NCBI GenBank assembly: GCA_944349635.1
Contig: CALVNH010000001.1
Location: forward strand, 276,385-340,384
Source: an uncultured Clostridia bacterium
Lineage (GTDB): Bacteria > Bacillota > Clostridia > Christensenellales > CAG-917
DNA length: 64,000 bases
Direction: 5' to 3'
Shown here: piece by piece, positions 1-8,698 of the stretch
How the letters are laid out: every line of letters begins with the position of its first letter
Position numbering within the stretch: position 1 is the first letter of the stretch
The notes under the pieces: generated by a model
What the model was told of the DNA's origin: nothing
Seen by the model: the letters and a program-made list of their open reading frames with translations, nothing else
The model's database searches: none
Program-made: the position numbers and the translations under genes

Positions 1-848
1 CGCTCTCTCGCTCCCTGCGGAATCATTCCGTCATGCACCGCACGCTTGCGCATGGCGTCCAGACAAACGGCGAGAATGCCCGCCGACGCCAACGCACCCA
101 GAATAAGCACGACGGTGCCGCCTGTGGTGGAATACAACCAGTTATCCGCCGCCGCAAAAGCCCCGAAAAGCGGATTCAGGGTCTTGTAATCCATCACAAC
201 GCTCACGAAATTGTTGAAAAAGTGCAGAAAAATCGCGGGCAGAATCGAGCCCGTGTAATACACCGTCGCCGCAAGAATCAATCCCAGAAAGAACGTGTAA
301 CCCGTCTGCGCTATGTTCTGGTGCATGAGCGCGAAAAGCAGCGCGGACACGACAACGACCTTGGAACCGGAATCACGGTATCCCGCAAACAAAAGTCCGC
401 GGTGAGATATTTCCTCGAATATTCCCGGCAGTACCGCAGTCAGCGCAACGTCCGCAAAGAAAGTCGCAACCGTGACGTCGTGTGCCTCCGGCGAGGGATA
501 AACGTATCCGATGAGCACAACGAGGTTCGCCCACACCGACGCCACCAGAAAATTGAGAAAAACCACGGGTACGGCAATCGCCAAAGTCAACCCGAAGTTT
601 CTCAAAGAGCACTTTTTGAAGTTAAATTCGTCACATAAAGACTTTATTTGGTCAAAACGACACTGTTTGCCCACGATAAAGTAGCCTGCCACGGACAGCA
701 CTCCGAAGCACAGAATCTGCCCTACCAACGTAAAAAAGTTTTCGTAGCCCGGCAAGTCGTAAAACCACAGCGAACCCGATATGCGCAGCAGGAGCGTAAA
801 CGCCACGGAAAGGAAGTATACCAGTCCCGCCGCATATCTGCTTTTCAT
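1..848 (-). CDS. CPBP family intramembrane metalloprotease, C-terminus cut by window edge
   Basis: The reading frame opens at an ATG on the minus strand at 848 and stays open to the window edge, so the C-terminus is missing. The translation is strongly hydrophobic and carries the CPBP (Abi/Rce1-like) signatures: an EExxxR-type motif (FEEISHRG), then LMHQN in a later helix, then FLHFFNN. CPBP proteins are membrane proteases or protease-like proteins; the glutamate and the two histidines are the expected metal or catalytic residues. The ATG overlaps the stop of the upstream CPBP gene by 4 bases, and a good ribosome-binding site (AGGGG) precedes it. The substrate is unknown. The two adjacent paralogues suggest a tandem duplication. 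Confidence 0.88.
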   Translation of the reverse strand, partial: MKSRYAAGLVYFLSVAFTLLLRISGSLWFYDLPGYENFFTLVGQILCFGVLSVAGYFIVGKQCRFDQIKSLCDEFNFKKCSLRNFGLTLAIAVPVVFLNFLVASVWANLVVLIGYVYPSPEAHDVTVATFFADVALTAVLPGIFEEISHRGLLFAGYRDSGSKVVVVSALLFALMHQNIAQTGYTFFLGLILAATVYYTGSILPAIFLHFFNNFVSVVMDYKTLNPLFGAFAAADNWLYSTTGGTVVLILGALASAGILAVCLDAMRKRAVHDGMIPQGARE

Positions 849-1969
849 AGCAACCCCTGCAAGAGCGAAATCACCCAGTACACCACGGCGAAGCCTATGG
901 CGAGCCATACGCTGAACATGGGCTGACGCTTGCCCATATACGGGATGTCGAGGTTTGCAACCGTGAGTTCACGTTCCGCCGCGGCAATGCCGTGTTTTGT
1001 GAACAGCGACGCTAAGAACCTGAAAGCCGATTTGAAAAACTCCGCAACGGGCATAGCTTTGGAAGCCTTTTCCGCGGGTTTGTCGGCATAGGCGTAAATG
1101 GAATACTCCTCGAACACCACGCCGTTGTCCACGACGCGGTAACCCTCGTTCGTCTTTTTGGGTTGTCCCGCACGGTAATAAGCGTAAATCAGTATCACGA
1201 GGACCACGGTGCCCACCGCGAAACTTACCGTTCCCGTCAGCCAGTTGTACGCGCCGAGGTCGGCAATGGCGGCGTCAATCTGCGGAATGTACGCCGTGAT
1301 TGTCAACGTGATGAAGTTGTTGAGAAAGTGAAGTATCACGCACGGCACAATCGACCCCGAAAGCAGAAACACTACGGCAAGCACCACTCCGAAAGCGAAC
1401 TGGTATGCCGTCTGCACGGGATTGAAGTGCATCAGGGCAAACAACAGTGCCGAAACGAAAACGCCGAAAGTGGCTCCCCTCGTGGTGAAAGCAGGCAACA
1501 CGGTGCCTCTCATCAAAAATTCTTCGCCTATGGCGGGAAGTGCCGCTATCACCAGAAGAGCGAGGAAATATACGCCGGGATTGGAGAAGTCTATGTTTCC
1601 CGCCGCAACGCCGCCTTTGAACCCTATTGCCGAGAAAAACGCCTGAAAAAGCAGAGAGAGAGGAAGAAACGCCACAATGCTGCACAGCGCAATCGGCACA
1701 AGCAGAAGCCCCTGTTTTACGTTTCTGAACGGACGGAACTTGCTCACCGCGACGATGTCGTATTTGCGCCACACGGAAAAGAGATACACCACGAGTACGA
1801 TTGCGATTTGCGTGACGACGTAGCCCACCCAGTCGGCGACGCTGAGTCCCGCAAAGCTGCCCACTCTGCCTCTCATGATATAGAAGAAGATGCTGTTGAG
1901 CACGGACACTCCGCACAGCGCGAGAAGATACACGCTGCCGCCTTCGCCCGCAATTAAATTCTTTCTCAT
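845..1969 (-). CDS. CPBP family intramembrane metalloprotease
   Basis: A 374-residue polytopic membrane protein. It carries the CPBP motifs EEFLMRG (about residue 145), LMHFNP (about 180) and ILHFLNN (about 215), the glutamate/arginine and histidine signatures of this membrane-protease family. After the CPBP core there is an extension of roughly 110 residues: a polar stretch and then a final hydrophobic helix near the C-terminus, absent from minimal CPBP proteins. The start overlaps the walJ stop (ATGA), and the stop overlaps the start of the next CPBP gene, so the three genes are probably co-translated. Its substrate cannot be told from sequence; roles in peptide processing or bacteriocin self-immunity are known for the family but not shown here. 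Confidence 0.9.
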   Translation of the reverse strand: MRKNLIAGEGGSVYLLALCGVSVLNSIFFYIMRGRVGSFAGLSVADWVGYVVTQIAIVLVVYLFSVWRKYDIVAVSKFRPFRNVKQGLLLVPIALCSIVAFLPLSLLFQAFFSAIGFKGGVAAGNIDFSNPGVYFLALLVIAALPAIGEEFLMRGTVLPAFTTRGATFGVFVSALLFALMHFNPVQTAYQFAFGVVLAVVFLLSGSIVPCVILHFLNNFITLTITAYIPQIDAAIADLGAYNWLTGTVSFAVGTVVLVILIYAYYRAGQPKKTNEGYRVVDNGVVFEEYSIYAYADKPAEKASKAMPVAEFFKSAFRFLASLFTKHGIAAAERELTVANLDIPYMGKRQPMFSVWLAIGFAVVYWVISLLQGLL

Positions 1970-2748
1970 TTTACCTCGTAAACCTCGCTCACACAGTCCT
2001 GCAACGCAAGCCCGACGCAGATTTCGTCCGCGCCGCGCTGACGCAGCCTTCCCTGAACCGTACCCACGGCAAGTTCCGGAAGATTGTTTTGCTGGCTGAG
2101 GTGACCGAGAACCAGATTTTTTACCGCCGTGCCCGCCAGTCTTTCCGCAAACACGGCCGCCATATCGTTGCTTAGATGACCGTTGTCACCCAGAATTCTC
2201 CTTTTCAGTCTTTCGGGGTACGGACCGTTTTTCAGCATGTCCACGTCGTGATTGGATTCCAGCAACACGACTTCGCTCTCGCGTATGTTGTTGAATACCC
2301 CGACGGTGGGTCTGCCCATATCCGTCGCCACGCTGACCTGCGCGCCGTTTCCCAAGCGGAAAGAATAGCCCAGAGGATACGCCGCATCGTGCGGAATTCT
2401 GAACGGCACCACTTCGATGTCGCCCACAGTGAAACCGCCCTCGTAAAACTCCTGTTCGCAATAGCCGCAGAGCTCCCCCGTCCTCTCGTAAATCGCGCGC
2501 GCCGTGAGCGGGTGCGCGAAAACGCGGGTGCACTTCCCCAATCTCGGAAGCGCGCAGATGTGGTCGGTGTGCTCATGCGTTATCACAACGCCGTCCAGTT
2601 TGGAGGGCGACAGCCCGAAACGACGCAGCTCCTGCGTCAGACGGGAAAAGGAAATGCCTGCGTCCACAAGCAGAGCCGCGGAGTCGGACAAAATCAGAGT
2701 GGAATTTCCTTTGCTGCCGCTGGCAAGCGACACTAATTTCAACGACAT
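1966..2748 (-). CDS. walJ: MBL-fold metallo-hydrolase, WalJ/YycJ type
   Basis: A 260-residue metallo-beta-lactamase-fold protein beginning with the family-typical MSLKLVSLASGSKGN and carrying the THEHTDH metal-binding motif near residue 58, a later SNHD motif and the C-terminal LGHLS histidine. It matches YycJ/WalJ, a putative exonuclease-like hydrolase encoded beside the WalRK two-component system in many Firmicutes; walRK is not visible here. It overlaps the downstream CPBP gene by 4 bases. The start has little Shine-Dalgarno similarity but matches the family N-terminus exactly. Confidence 0.9.
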   Translation of the reverse strand: MSLKLVSLASGSKGNSTLILSDSAALLVDAGISFSRLTQELRRFGLSPSKLDGVVITHEHTDHICALPRLGKCTRVFAHPLTARAIYERTGELCGYCEQEFYEGGFTVGDIEVVPFRIPHDAAYPLGYSFRLGNGAQVSVATDMGRPTVGVFNNIRESEVVLLESNHDVDMLKNGPYPERLKRRILGDNGHLSNDMAAVFAERLAGTAVKNLVLGHLSQQNNLPELAVGTVQGRLRQRGADEICVGLALQDCVSEVYEVK

Positions 2749-2776
2749 TATTATTGCTTCGAATTAAACTATTATG

Positions 2777-2799
2777 AAAAGAGGCGATGAGCTCGCCTC
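2777..2799 (-). terminator. Rho-independent terminator after the zinc-ribbon/4-TM cluster
   Basis: Read on the minus strand, a 7-bp stem (GAGGCGA/TCGCCTC) with a 5-nt loop is followed by TTTTC. It lies just after the stop at 2813 and before walJ. Confidence 0.55.
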
Positions 2800-2812
2800 C
2801 GTACAGCGTAAA

Positions 2813-3676
2813 TCAGATTTCGTCGTAAGTGCGGAGCAAGGCCTCTTCCTCCTTGTCCTCTCTTCTGACCGCGATGACGGCAAAGACTATCGCAAGCACC
2901 AGACAAGCCGCTCCGACGCCCAGCATACTGTAAAGCCCGGTCTGCTCGCTCGCGGTGAAGTGCGCGCTGACGACGCCGTAAATTATCTGCGCCGCAAGTG
3001 CCGCTGTGCCCACGAACGAGAACGCTACGATGAGCTTCCGCGGGAACTTGCCGAACACCAGTCCCGAGAAGGAGAGCACCAGCACGACGACGAAAGCCGC
3101 CGCCGCTATGACTGATATTATTGCTTTTGCAAGGTCAGCGGGAGCACCGCCCTGCGCCCACGCCGTGATTGCACCTATCGCATTGAGTTGCGCGAAGGAT
3201 ATCATACCCTCGAACTCCGCCTTGAAATTGGCAAGCAGGAATCCCGTCACCATTAACGCGGATACTATGAAGATTATGAGTGAGAAAATTCTGGAATAAC
3301 CCGCTTTTTTCTTCTTGAAAACAGCCTCTTCTTCCGTCCTCGCCGCCGTGAAATCCACGGCGGAACCTCCGTCGCGGTCGCTGCGTTGCGGAGTCCCGTC
3401 CGTGCGCAAAACGTCGCTGTCCTGCGTCATGTAGGGCACCAACGCCAACGGAACTACGATGGGCTGAAGCTGAATTGTGTTGTGCTTCGGAGCGATTATC
3501 GGCACGGGACCGCCCAGACCCACGGGCTTGGTTACCGTGGTCTTGGTGCCCTCGTCGGGCTGAGGAGTGCCGTAAGCCTCGCTCTCGTAAAGAGGCTCTT
3601 CCTTTTCGGGCGCGACGTCCTTTGCCGCGCTCTCTTCGGGAACGAAAGTGACCTCGTTGTGTTCTTTCTTTGCCAT
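2813..3676 (-). CDS. Uncharacterised four-TM membrane protein with disordered N-terminal half
   Basis: No family recognised. The 287-residue protein has a hydrophilic, Glu/Lys/Pro-rich N-terminal half of about 145 residues followed by four hydrophobic helices (starting near residues 150, 185, 220 and 245) and an acidic tail. About residues 75-88 hold a PIVxPxAxVPYxTQ peptide that recurs at the C-terminus of the zinc-ribbon protein encoded at 4519-5610, linking the two genes. A GGAGG site sits six bases before the ATG at 3676. It is the last of three genes transcribed from a promoter near 5.66 kb. A small membrane complex is an inference. Confidence 0.8.
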   Translation of the reverse strand: MAKKEHNEVTFVPEESAAKDVAPEKEEPLYESEAYGTPQPDEGTKTTVTKPVGLGGPVPIIAPKHNTIQLQPIVVPLALVPYMTQDSDVLRTDGTPQRSDRDGGSAVDFTAARTEEEAVFKKKKAGYSRIFSLIIFIVSALMVTGFLLANFKAEFEGMISFAQLNAIGAITAWAQGGAPADLAKAIISVIAAAAFVVVLVLSFSGLVFGKFPRKLIVAFSFVGTAALAAQIIYGVVSAHFTASEQTGLYSMLGVGAACLVLAIVFAVIAVRREDKEEEALLRTYDEI

Positions 3677-3742
3677 ATGACCTCCACGCGCCGAAGCGCA
3701 TCGGGAATTATGCTTTATGCTTTCATCGGGCGTTTAACGCCG

Positions 3743-4522
3743 TCAGCGGGTATACCCCGTTCTTTGCGGCGTAATGAACGAACACACCACCGCAAACACA
3801 ATCTGCACGCCGGCTGTGACCAGCAACGTAAAAAGTTCGCTGGACTGCCAGCCGCGGACAAAGTCGTTCATGAAATCCGTCTTTTCTATTCCTATGCTCT
3901 CCGCACCCACCAATGTGGCGATGAAAATAGCAAGAACGCCCAACACAAACACGATGGCACCCGGAAGGTAATGTTTGGGTTTGATGGCTCCGCATACCCC
4001 GAACACGGCTTTCACGAAATTGATTAACACGCCGAGAAGTCCGACGGTAAGTATCATGCAAGGCACCGCCGCAAGCCATACGTCGCGCACGGCTTCGCCA
4101 TTCCACCCGAGTTCCGCCGAACTTCTGAAAACCGAAATCCAGGTGTTCACCACGTCAAACCGTTCCGGCACCAGCTTAAACGGCACGGAATCCGCCTTAA
4201 CGGACAGCGCGGCAAGAATAAAAGGTACGAAAACCGCAGCGCAGGCAATCAGCATAATCAGTCCCGAAACGAAGTTCTTGCTTCTTGCCGTGCGCTTCCA
4301 ACGCTTGCTTATATCTCTGGCTTTCGGCTGATAGTCCTTTGCCGTGGAGACGTTGGAAGGCTGCGCACCCGTCCCGGGCGCTGCCTGCAATTTGGGAATG
4401 ATGACGAGTTCCTGTTTTACGGCGGGCATGGACTTGACCGCATCCTTTGCAAGCGGAACGGGAGCCAGTCTGATGCCTGCCTCGTCGACTTTCGAAGGTA
4501 TTGACGTCACTGTCGGTTTCAT
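3743..4522 (-). CDS. Uncharacterised four-TM membrane protein
   Basis: No family recognised. The 259-residue protein has a polar N-terminal region of about 90 residues ending in basic residues, then four predicted membrane helices (near residues 98-122, 145-172, 188-208 and 228-250) with a soluble loop between the first two. Overall layout resembles its neighbour at 2813-3676 although the sequences are not clearly similar. The ATG overlaps the stop of the upstream zinc-ribbon gene by 4 bases, arguing for translational coupling and a shared function. Confidence 0.8.
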   Translation of the reverse strand: MKPTVTSIPSKVDEAGIRLAPVPLAKDAVKSMPAVKQELVIIPKLQAAPGTGAQPSNVSTAKDYQPKARDISKRWKRTARSKNFVSGLIMLIACAAVFVPFILAALSVKADSVPFKLVPERFDVVNTWISVFRSSAELGWNGEAVRDVWLAAVPCMILTVGLLGVLINFVKAVFGVCGAIKPKHYLPGAIVFVLGVLAIFIATLVGAESIGIEKTDFMNDFVRGWQSSELFTLLVTAGVQIVFAVVCSFITPQRTGYTR

Positions 4523-5610
4523 AGAGGTTTGTTATCCGTCGGGAACTCTCCCGTGGGCGTGTATTGCATGAGCGGCTGTTCCTGTGTCACATAGGGCACG
4601 AACGCCACGGGCTGAACGATGGGCGGCATCTGATAGGGCTCGCCCGTCTCTCTGTTGTACAGAACGGGTCCGTACGGAGAATAAGGATAATATCCCCCTC
4701 CGAAAGACGGGAACCCGCCGGTGAACTTCGGTTCGCCCTTGTCGTCGGAAGGCATATCGATGGGCTTGTTCTGCGCCTCTTCGAAGGCCGCCCCCGCAAA
4801 TTCGTCGAATGTGGGGGTCTTTCTTGCGGAAAGGTCCTCTTCGGGAGCTTCCAGCAGCACGCTCTTTTTCCTCACGGGCGGAGACTGCTTTATTTTGCCT
4901 TTTGCCAGCAACAGCATGGAACGCGCGCGGGAACGTCCGCATCGCGTGCATTTCACGGAATCGTGAGCGTTTACCGCGCCGCAAACGGGACACACGAAAG
5001 GATTTTTCATCTCGTCGATGTCGTCCGTTTCGGAATACGGGTCGGCGTAAAACGCGGAATAATGTTTGAGCGCGACGGACAGCTTCTTAATCTGGGCAAC
5101 GTCCTCGGAACCGAGTTCGTTGACTTTTTCGCGATACGCGTCCAGAATGCGCGCCTGTTTCGTGAATTCGTCGTTGGTCTTTTTGCGGTAGTCCTCCACC
5201 TCTTTCATGGCTTTGGCTTTGTCCTCGGCGACGCGTCTCTTCATTCCCTCTATTTCGCGGTCGGCGTTTTTCATGCGCTCTTTAATCATGAGGTCGACGC
5301 CCATCTTGTTCTTGCGCAACTGCATGACGTCCTCTTCGGTGAGAGGATTGTCCTGCTCCGTCACGGGCGCGCCGCACACGACGCAGAACTTGGCTCCGGG
5401 CAAATTCTGCGCTCCGCAAATGGCGCACACGGGTTTGCGCAACACGCCGAGAATGCCGCCGCAATGCGCGCAGAATCTGCTGCCGGCACTGTTCTTGGTG
5501 CCGCAGGCAGGACACTTGACTTCGTAGCCGGTCACGACTTCGGCGCCGCACGTGGAACAGTACGCCTGCCCCTGCGCGACCTCGCTGCCGCATACCTTAC
5601 AAGTAAACAT
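4519..5610 (-). CDS. Multi-zinc-ribbon protein with coiled coil and Pro/Tyr-rich tail
   Basis: A 363-residue soluble protein with four CxxC...CxxC zinc ribbons: three in tandem in the first 80 residues (CKVCG/CSTCG, CPACG/CAHCG, CAICG/CVVCG) and a fourth near residue 213 (CPVCG/CTRCG). Between them is a charged, probably coiled-coil segment of about 95-175. The C-terminal 100 residues are Pro/Gly/Tyr-rich and end with a PIVxPxAxVPYxTQ peptide also found in the membrane protein at 2813-3676. Tandem ribbons are common in Firmicutes scaffold or membrane-associated proteins of unknown role. It is first in a three-gene unit with the two four-TM proteins. It may be an adaptor for them (inference). 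Confidence 0.85.
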   Translation of the reverse strand: MFTCKVCGSEVAQGQAYCSTCGAEVVTGYEVKCPACGTKNSAGSRFCAHCGGILGVLRKPVCAICGAQNLPGAKFCVVCGAPVTEQDNPLTEEDVMQLRKNKMGVDLMIKERMKNADREIEGMKRRVAEDKAKAMKEVEDYRKKTNDEFTKQARILDAYREKVNELGSEDVAQIKKLSVALKHYSAFYADPYSETDDIDEMKNPFVCPVCGAVNAHDSVKCTRCGRSRARSMLLLAKGKIKQSPPVRKKSVLLEAPEEDLSARKTPTFDEFAGAAFEEAQNKPIDMPSDDKGEPKFTGGFPSFGGGYYPYSPYGPVLYNRETGEPYQMPPIVQPVAFVPYVTQEQPLMQYTPTGEFPTDNKPL

Positions 5611-5653
5611 ATTTCACCTCGCCGAAAATTCGTACGTTGCTTCCGCACCGCAT

Positions 5654-5682
5654 ATTGTACACTCGCCCGCACTCGCGGGCAA
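5654..5682 (-). promoter_or_regulatory. Sigma-A promoter of the zinc-ribbon cluster with inverted repeat in the spacer
   Basis: On the minus strand TTGCCC (5677-5682), a 17-bp spacer and TACAAT (5654-5659). The spacer contains the inverted repeat GCCCGC-N4-GCGGGC (5665-5680) overlapping the -35 box. No T-run follows it, so it is more likely an operator-like site than a glnS terminator. Confidence 0.55.
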
Positions 5683-5708
5683 AGTCGAATAACGCGGAAT
5701 GTTTCGCT

Positions 5709-7337
5709 TTATGCCTTAAAACTGTCTTTCAGCCCGACAATGCAGTTGTATTCCGTTCCGCCGCGGCACACGAAATACCCTTCCCGCAGGAACTGGAATC
5801 TGTCGCCTTTCGCCGCGGACGCCAGGAACTTCTCCGCCTTGCCGTGCAGGACCGTGAGAGAATCGGGGTTTATGCGCTCCATATAGTCGCCGTCGCCGTC
5901 GTTGATGAGATAGTCGAACATATTGAGCGTGACGTCCAGACAATCCGCCGCGTTCACCCAATGCACGGTACCCTTGACCTTGATGTTCGCTCCCTCTTCT
6001 CCGGAACGCGTTCCTTCGACGTATTCCACGTGCACGGTTTCGGGATTGCCTTCCGCGTCGAAATCACAGCTCTTGTAGCGCACGACGTAGGCGCCTTTGA
6101 GCCTGACCGTGCCGTCGGGTTTCAATCTGAAATACTTGGGAGGAGGATTCAGAGAGAAATCGTCCTGCTCGATGTAAAGCTCACGGGAGAACGTCGCTTC
6201 GTGAACGCCCACTTCGGGATTCTGCGGGTTGTTCTCGACAAACACCGTTTCCGTCTTGCCTTCGGGATAGTTGTCCACCACCACTTTGAGAGGACGCGTG
6301 ACAACCATTGCGCGGGTTGCGGTTCTGTTCAGATTCTCGCGCACACAGTGCTCGAGCATGGCGATATCCACCACGCTGTCCGCCTTTGCCACGCCTATTC
6401 TGCCACAGAAATCACGGACGGCTTCGGGAGGGTAACCCCTCTCTCTTATGCCCGACAGCGTGGAAAGACGCGGGTCGTTCCAACCCCAGACGATTTTTTC
6501 GTCGACAAGTCTTTTCAGAAAACGTTTGCTCATCACGGTGTGCGTGAGATTGAGCCGTGCGAATTCTATCTGACGGGGACGGGGGTCGAAACCGCAGTTG
6601 ACCGTGACCCAGTCATACAGCGGACGGTGATTTTCAAACTCCAACGAACAAAGGGAATGCGTGATACCCTCTATGGCGTCCTCGAGAGGATGCGCGAAAT
6701 CGTACATAGGATAAATCACCCACTCCGTGCCCGTGTGAGGGTGCTCCGCGTGACATATACGGTAAATGACGGGGTCGCGCATGTTTATGTTGGGCGACGC
6801 CATATCGATTTTGGCTCTCAACACCTTTTCGCCGTCGGCGAATTCACCCGCACGCATTCTTGCGAACAAATCCAGGTTCTCCTCGACGGAACGGTTGCGG
6901 TAAGGGCTCTCCTTGCCTGGCTCCGTGAGAGTGCCGCGGGTATCGCGAATCTGCTCCGCCGTGAGGTCGCAGACATACGCCTTTCCGTCCTTGATGAGCT
7001 TGACGGCATATTCGTACATCTGCCCGAAATAGTCGGAGGCGTTGAGCTCTCTGTCCCATTCGAATCCCAGCCAGCGAATGTCCTCTTTGATGCTCTCCAT
7101 GTATTCGACGTCCTCCTTGACGGGGTTGGTGTCGTCGAAACGGAGATTGCATTCGCCGCCGTACTTCTGCTTCATGCCGAAGTTTATGCATATCGCCTTC
7201 GCGTGCCCGATATGCAGGTATCCGTTGGGTTCGGGAGGAAAACGCGTGATGATTTTGGTGTGTTTGCCTTCCGCCAAATCGGCGTTTATGATGTCCTCTA
7301 TGAAATTGCCGGAAGACTGATTTCTGTTTTCGTCCAT
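5709..7337 (-). CDS. glnS: Glutaminyl-tRNA synthetase
   Basis: A 542-residue class I aminoacyl-tRNA synthetase that attaches glutamine to tRNA-Gln. Visible signatures are [16 protein letters not shown] near residue 35 (HIGH motif), the DDTNP motif near 69 and the KMSKS equivalent VMSKR near 270. The rest matches GlnRS rather than bacterial GluRS, including the C-terminal anticodon-binding beta barrels. Length is usual for bacterial GlnRS. Many Firmicutes lack it and use GatCAB transamidation, so its presence suggests direct charging; a GatCAB system elsewhere cannot be excluded. It is transcribed alone from a promoter at 7371-7399, with an AAGGA site before the ATG. Confidence 0.96.
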   Translation of the reverse strand: MDENRNQSSGNFIEDIINADLAEGKHTKIITRFPPEPNGYLHIGHAKAICINFGMKQKYGGECNLRFDDTNPVKEDVEYMESIKEDIRWLGFEWDRELNASDYFGQMYEYAVKLIKDGKAYVCDLTAEQIRDTRGTLTEPGKESPYRNRSVEENLDLFARMRAGEFADGEKVLRAKIDMASPNINMRDPVIYRICHAEHPHTGTEWVIYPMYDFAHPLEDAIEGITHSLCSLEFENHRPLYDWVTVNCGFDPRPRQIEFARLNLTHTVMSKRFLKRLVDEKIVWGWNDPRLSTLSGIRERGYPPEAVRDFCGRIGVAKADSVVDIAMLEHCVRENLNRTATRAMVVTRPLKVVVDNYPEGKTETVFVENNPQNPEVGVHEATFSRELYIEQDDFSLNPPPKYFRLKPDGTVRLKGAYVVRYKSCDFDAEGNPETVHVEYVEGTRSGEEGANIKVKGTVHWVNAADCLDVTLNMFDYLINDGDGDYMERINPDSLTVLHGKAEKFLASAAKGDRFQFLREGYFVCRGGTEYNCIVGLKDSFKA

Positions 7338-7370
7338 ATACTGTCCTTGCCGAAAAGATTATACAAAATT

Positions 7371-7399
7371 ATTTTATCCCATACGCGTGATTTTGACAA
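7371..7399 (-). promoter_or_regulatory. Sigma-A promoter of glnS
   Basis: On the minus strand TTGTCA (7394-7399), 17-bp spacer, TAAAAT (7371-7376), about 34 bases before the glnS start. A second TATAAT-like box lies at 7358-7363. Confidence 0.6.
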
Positions 7400-7490
7400 G
7401 TAAAAGAATATGAGAAATATAATCGCATACGCACCAAAGCGGGTGCGTATGCGTTCGCGGGCACGACGCGCGCCGCACTCGGCACGGCAT

Positions 7491-7513
7491 AAAAAAGCGG
7501 CGCACCGCGCCGC
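7491..7513 (-). terminator. Rho-independent terminator of the ecf-truA operon
   Basis: Minus-strand GCGGCGC-GGT-GCGCCGC hairpin followed by six T residues. A second hairpin (7519-7537) lies between it and the stop codon of the upstream gene. Confidence 0.8.
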
Positions 7514-7538
7514 ACTCCGACGGGATACGAACCCGTCC

Positions 7539-7913
7539 CTATTTTTTTCCTTCGCACTCCCCGTGGAGATTTATGTCCGCGGAGTTTATCACCGTGCGTT
7601 CTCCGTCGAAAACAAAACCGAACTTTTTCAGTTCTTCCACGTCGCCGTCGGCGGCGAGAGGATAGGTGTTGAGCGAAAACTTGAACATCATTGCACGAAG
7701 GAAAAACTCCCTGTTTTCATAGTTAAGATGCTCTTTCAGCAACATAAAGTGCGTAATTCGCACAAAATCACCGATTTCCACCCTCATCAGACCTATGGGT
7801 TTCCCGTCCTCGCGCAAAAGAAAATTGCTGCCGCTCACGGGAATGTCAATTTTCAGTTCCGCGTAGAGTTTTCCCAAAACCGCGCAGTCCGTTTCGAAGT
7901 TGATCGTCAGCAT
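7539..7913 (-). CDS. Small conserved-looking protein, possibly acetyltransferase-derived
   Basis: A 124-residue soluble protein at the end of the ecfA1-ecfA2-ecfT-truA operon, overlapping truA by 7 bases. The pattern 'LLREDGKPIGLMRVEIGDFVRI' (split here: a strand with DGKPIG, then a second strand) followed by a helix rich in Asn/Phe/Leu is reminiscent of the central strands of GNAT acetyltransferases, but it is shorter than the usual 140-170 residues and I see no clear acetyl-CoA loop. Function unknown. Confidence 0.75.
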   Translation of the reverse strand: MLTINFETDCAVLGKLYAELKIDIPVSGSNFLLREDGKPIGLMRVEIGDFVRITHFMLLKEHLNYENREFFLRAMMFKFSLNTYPLAADGDVEELKKFGFVFDGERTVINSADINLHGECEGKK

Positions 7914-8698
7914 TGTCTGTTCCCCCCTTCCCCGCCTTCGTCATATTCGACGCTGACGAGAGAAAGCCCTTCCGGGGGCAATGTTTTGCCCGCCAGCGTG
8001 CGGTCCCCCGTTTCAAGAATGCGCTTCACGTCGTCCGCGGTGAGCTTTCCGCACCCGACGTACACAAGCGTCCCCGCTATTATGCGTACCATATTGTATA
8101 AAAATCCGTTGCCCGTAACGTATATGTCCGCGGTACCCTCGTGCAGTTTTCCGCCCGCGAACTTCCCGTCGGCATCTATGCGCACGGAATAGACTGTCCT
8201 CACCGTGCTCTTCACCGCCGAACCGCTCGCCTCAAAGCACCTGAAATCGTGTTCTCCCTCTATGAGAGCTGCGCTCTCGCGCATGGCGTCTATGTTCAAC
8301 GGCACCACGACATGGGTGCGTGTGTTTTCAAGTATCGGTTTGCGGTGGCGGGAAACGTAGACGGAATAGCGGTACGTCTTGCGTTTTGCGGAAAATCTGG
8401 CGTTGAACGAGTCGTCGGCGGGACGGCATTCCAGCATGGAAACGTCCTGCGGCAGCTCCGTATTGACGGCAAAAGGTATCTTCTCGGGCGGAATGGAAGT
8501 TTCCGCGTCGAAATGCACCACCTGTCCTTCGGCATGCACACCCGCGTCCGTTCTCCCGCTTGCCGTCGCCTGCGTGGGCGCGCCGAATACGCGGGACAGC
8601 GCGTTTTCCAGCACTTCCTGAACGCTGAGCCCGTTGAGCTGTCTTTGCCAGCCGACGTAATTTTTTCCGAAATAGGAAATCACCGCACGGTATCTCAC
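7907..8698 (-). CDS. truA: tRNA pseudouridine(38-40) synthase
   Basis: A 263-residue enzyme that isomerises uridines 38-40 in the tRNA anticodon arm. It begins MRYRAVISYFGKNYVGWQ, as TruA proteins do, and has the catalytic GRTDAGVHA motif (aspartate near residue 52) plus the later FLYNMVRIIAG motif. Length is normal. It overlaps ecfT by 4 bases; ecfA1-ecfA2-ecfT-truA is a classic Firmicutes order. Confidence 0.97.
   Translation of the reverse strand: MRYRAVISYFGKNYVGWQRQLNGLSVQEVLENALSRVFGAPTQATASGRTDAGVHAEGQVVHFDAETSIPPEKIPFAVNTELPQDVSMLECRPADDSFNARFSAKRKTYRYSVYVSRHRKPILENTRTHVVVPLNIDAMRESAALIEGEHDFRCFEASGSAVKSTVRTVYSVRIDADGKFAGGKLHEGTADIYVTGNGFLYNMVRIIAGTLVYVGCGKLTADDVKRILETGDRTLAGKTLPPEGLSLVSVEYDEGGEGGNRQC

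Noticed and set aside
7518..7540. tRNA T-arm-like sequence (GACGGGTTCGTATCCCGTC) near 7.5 kb
   Set aside because: No acceptor, D or anticodon arm accompanies it, and position 58 is not A; it is a simple hairpin before the operon terminator.
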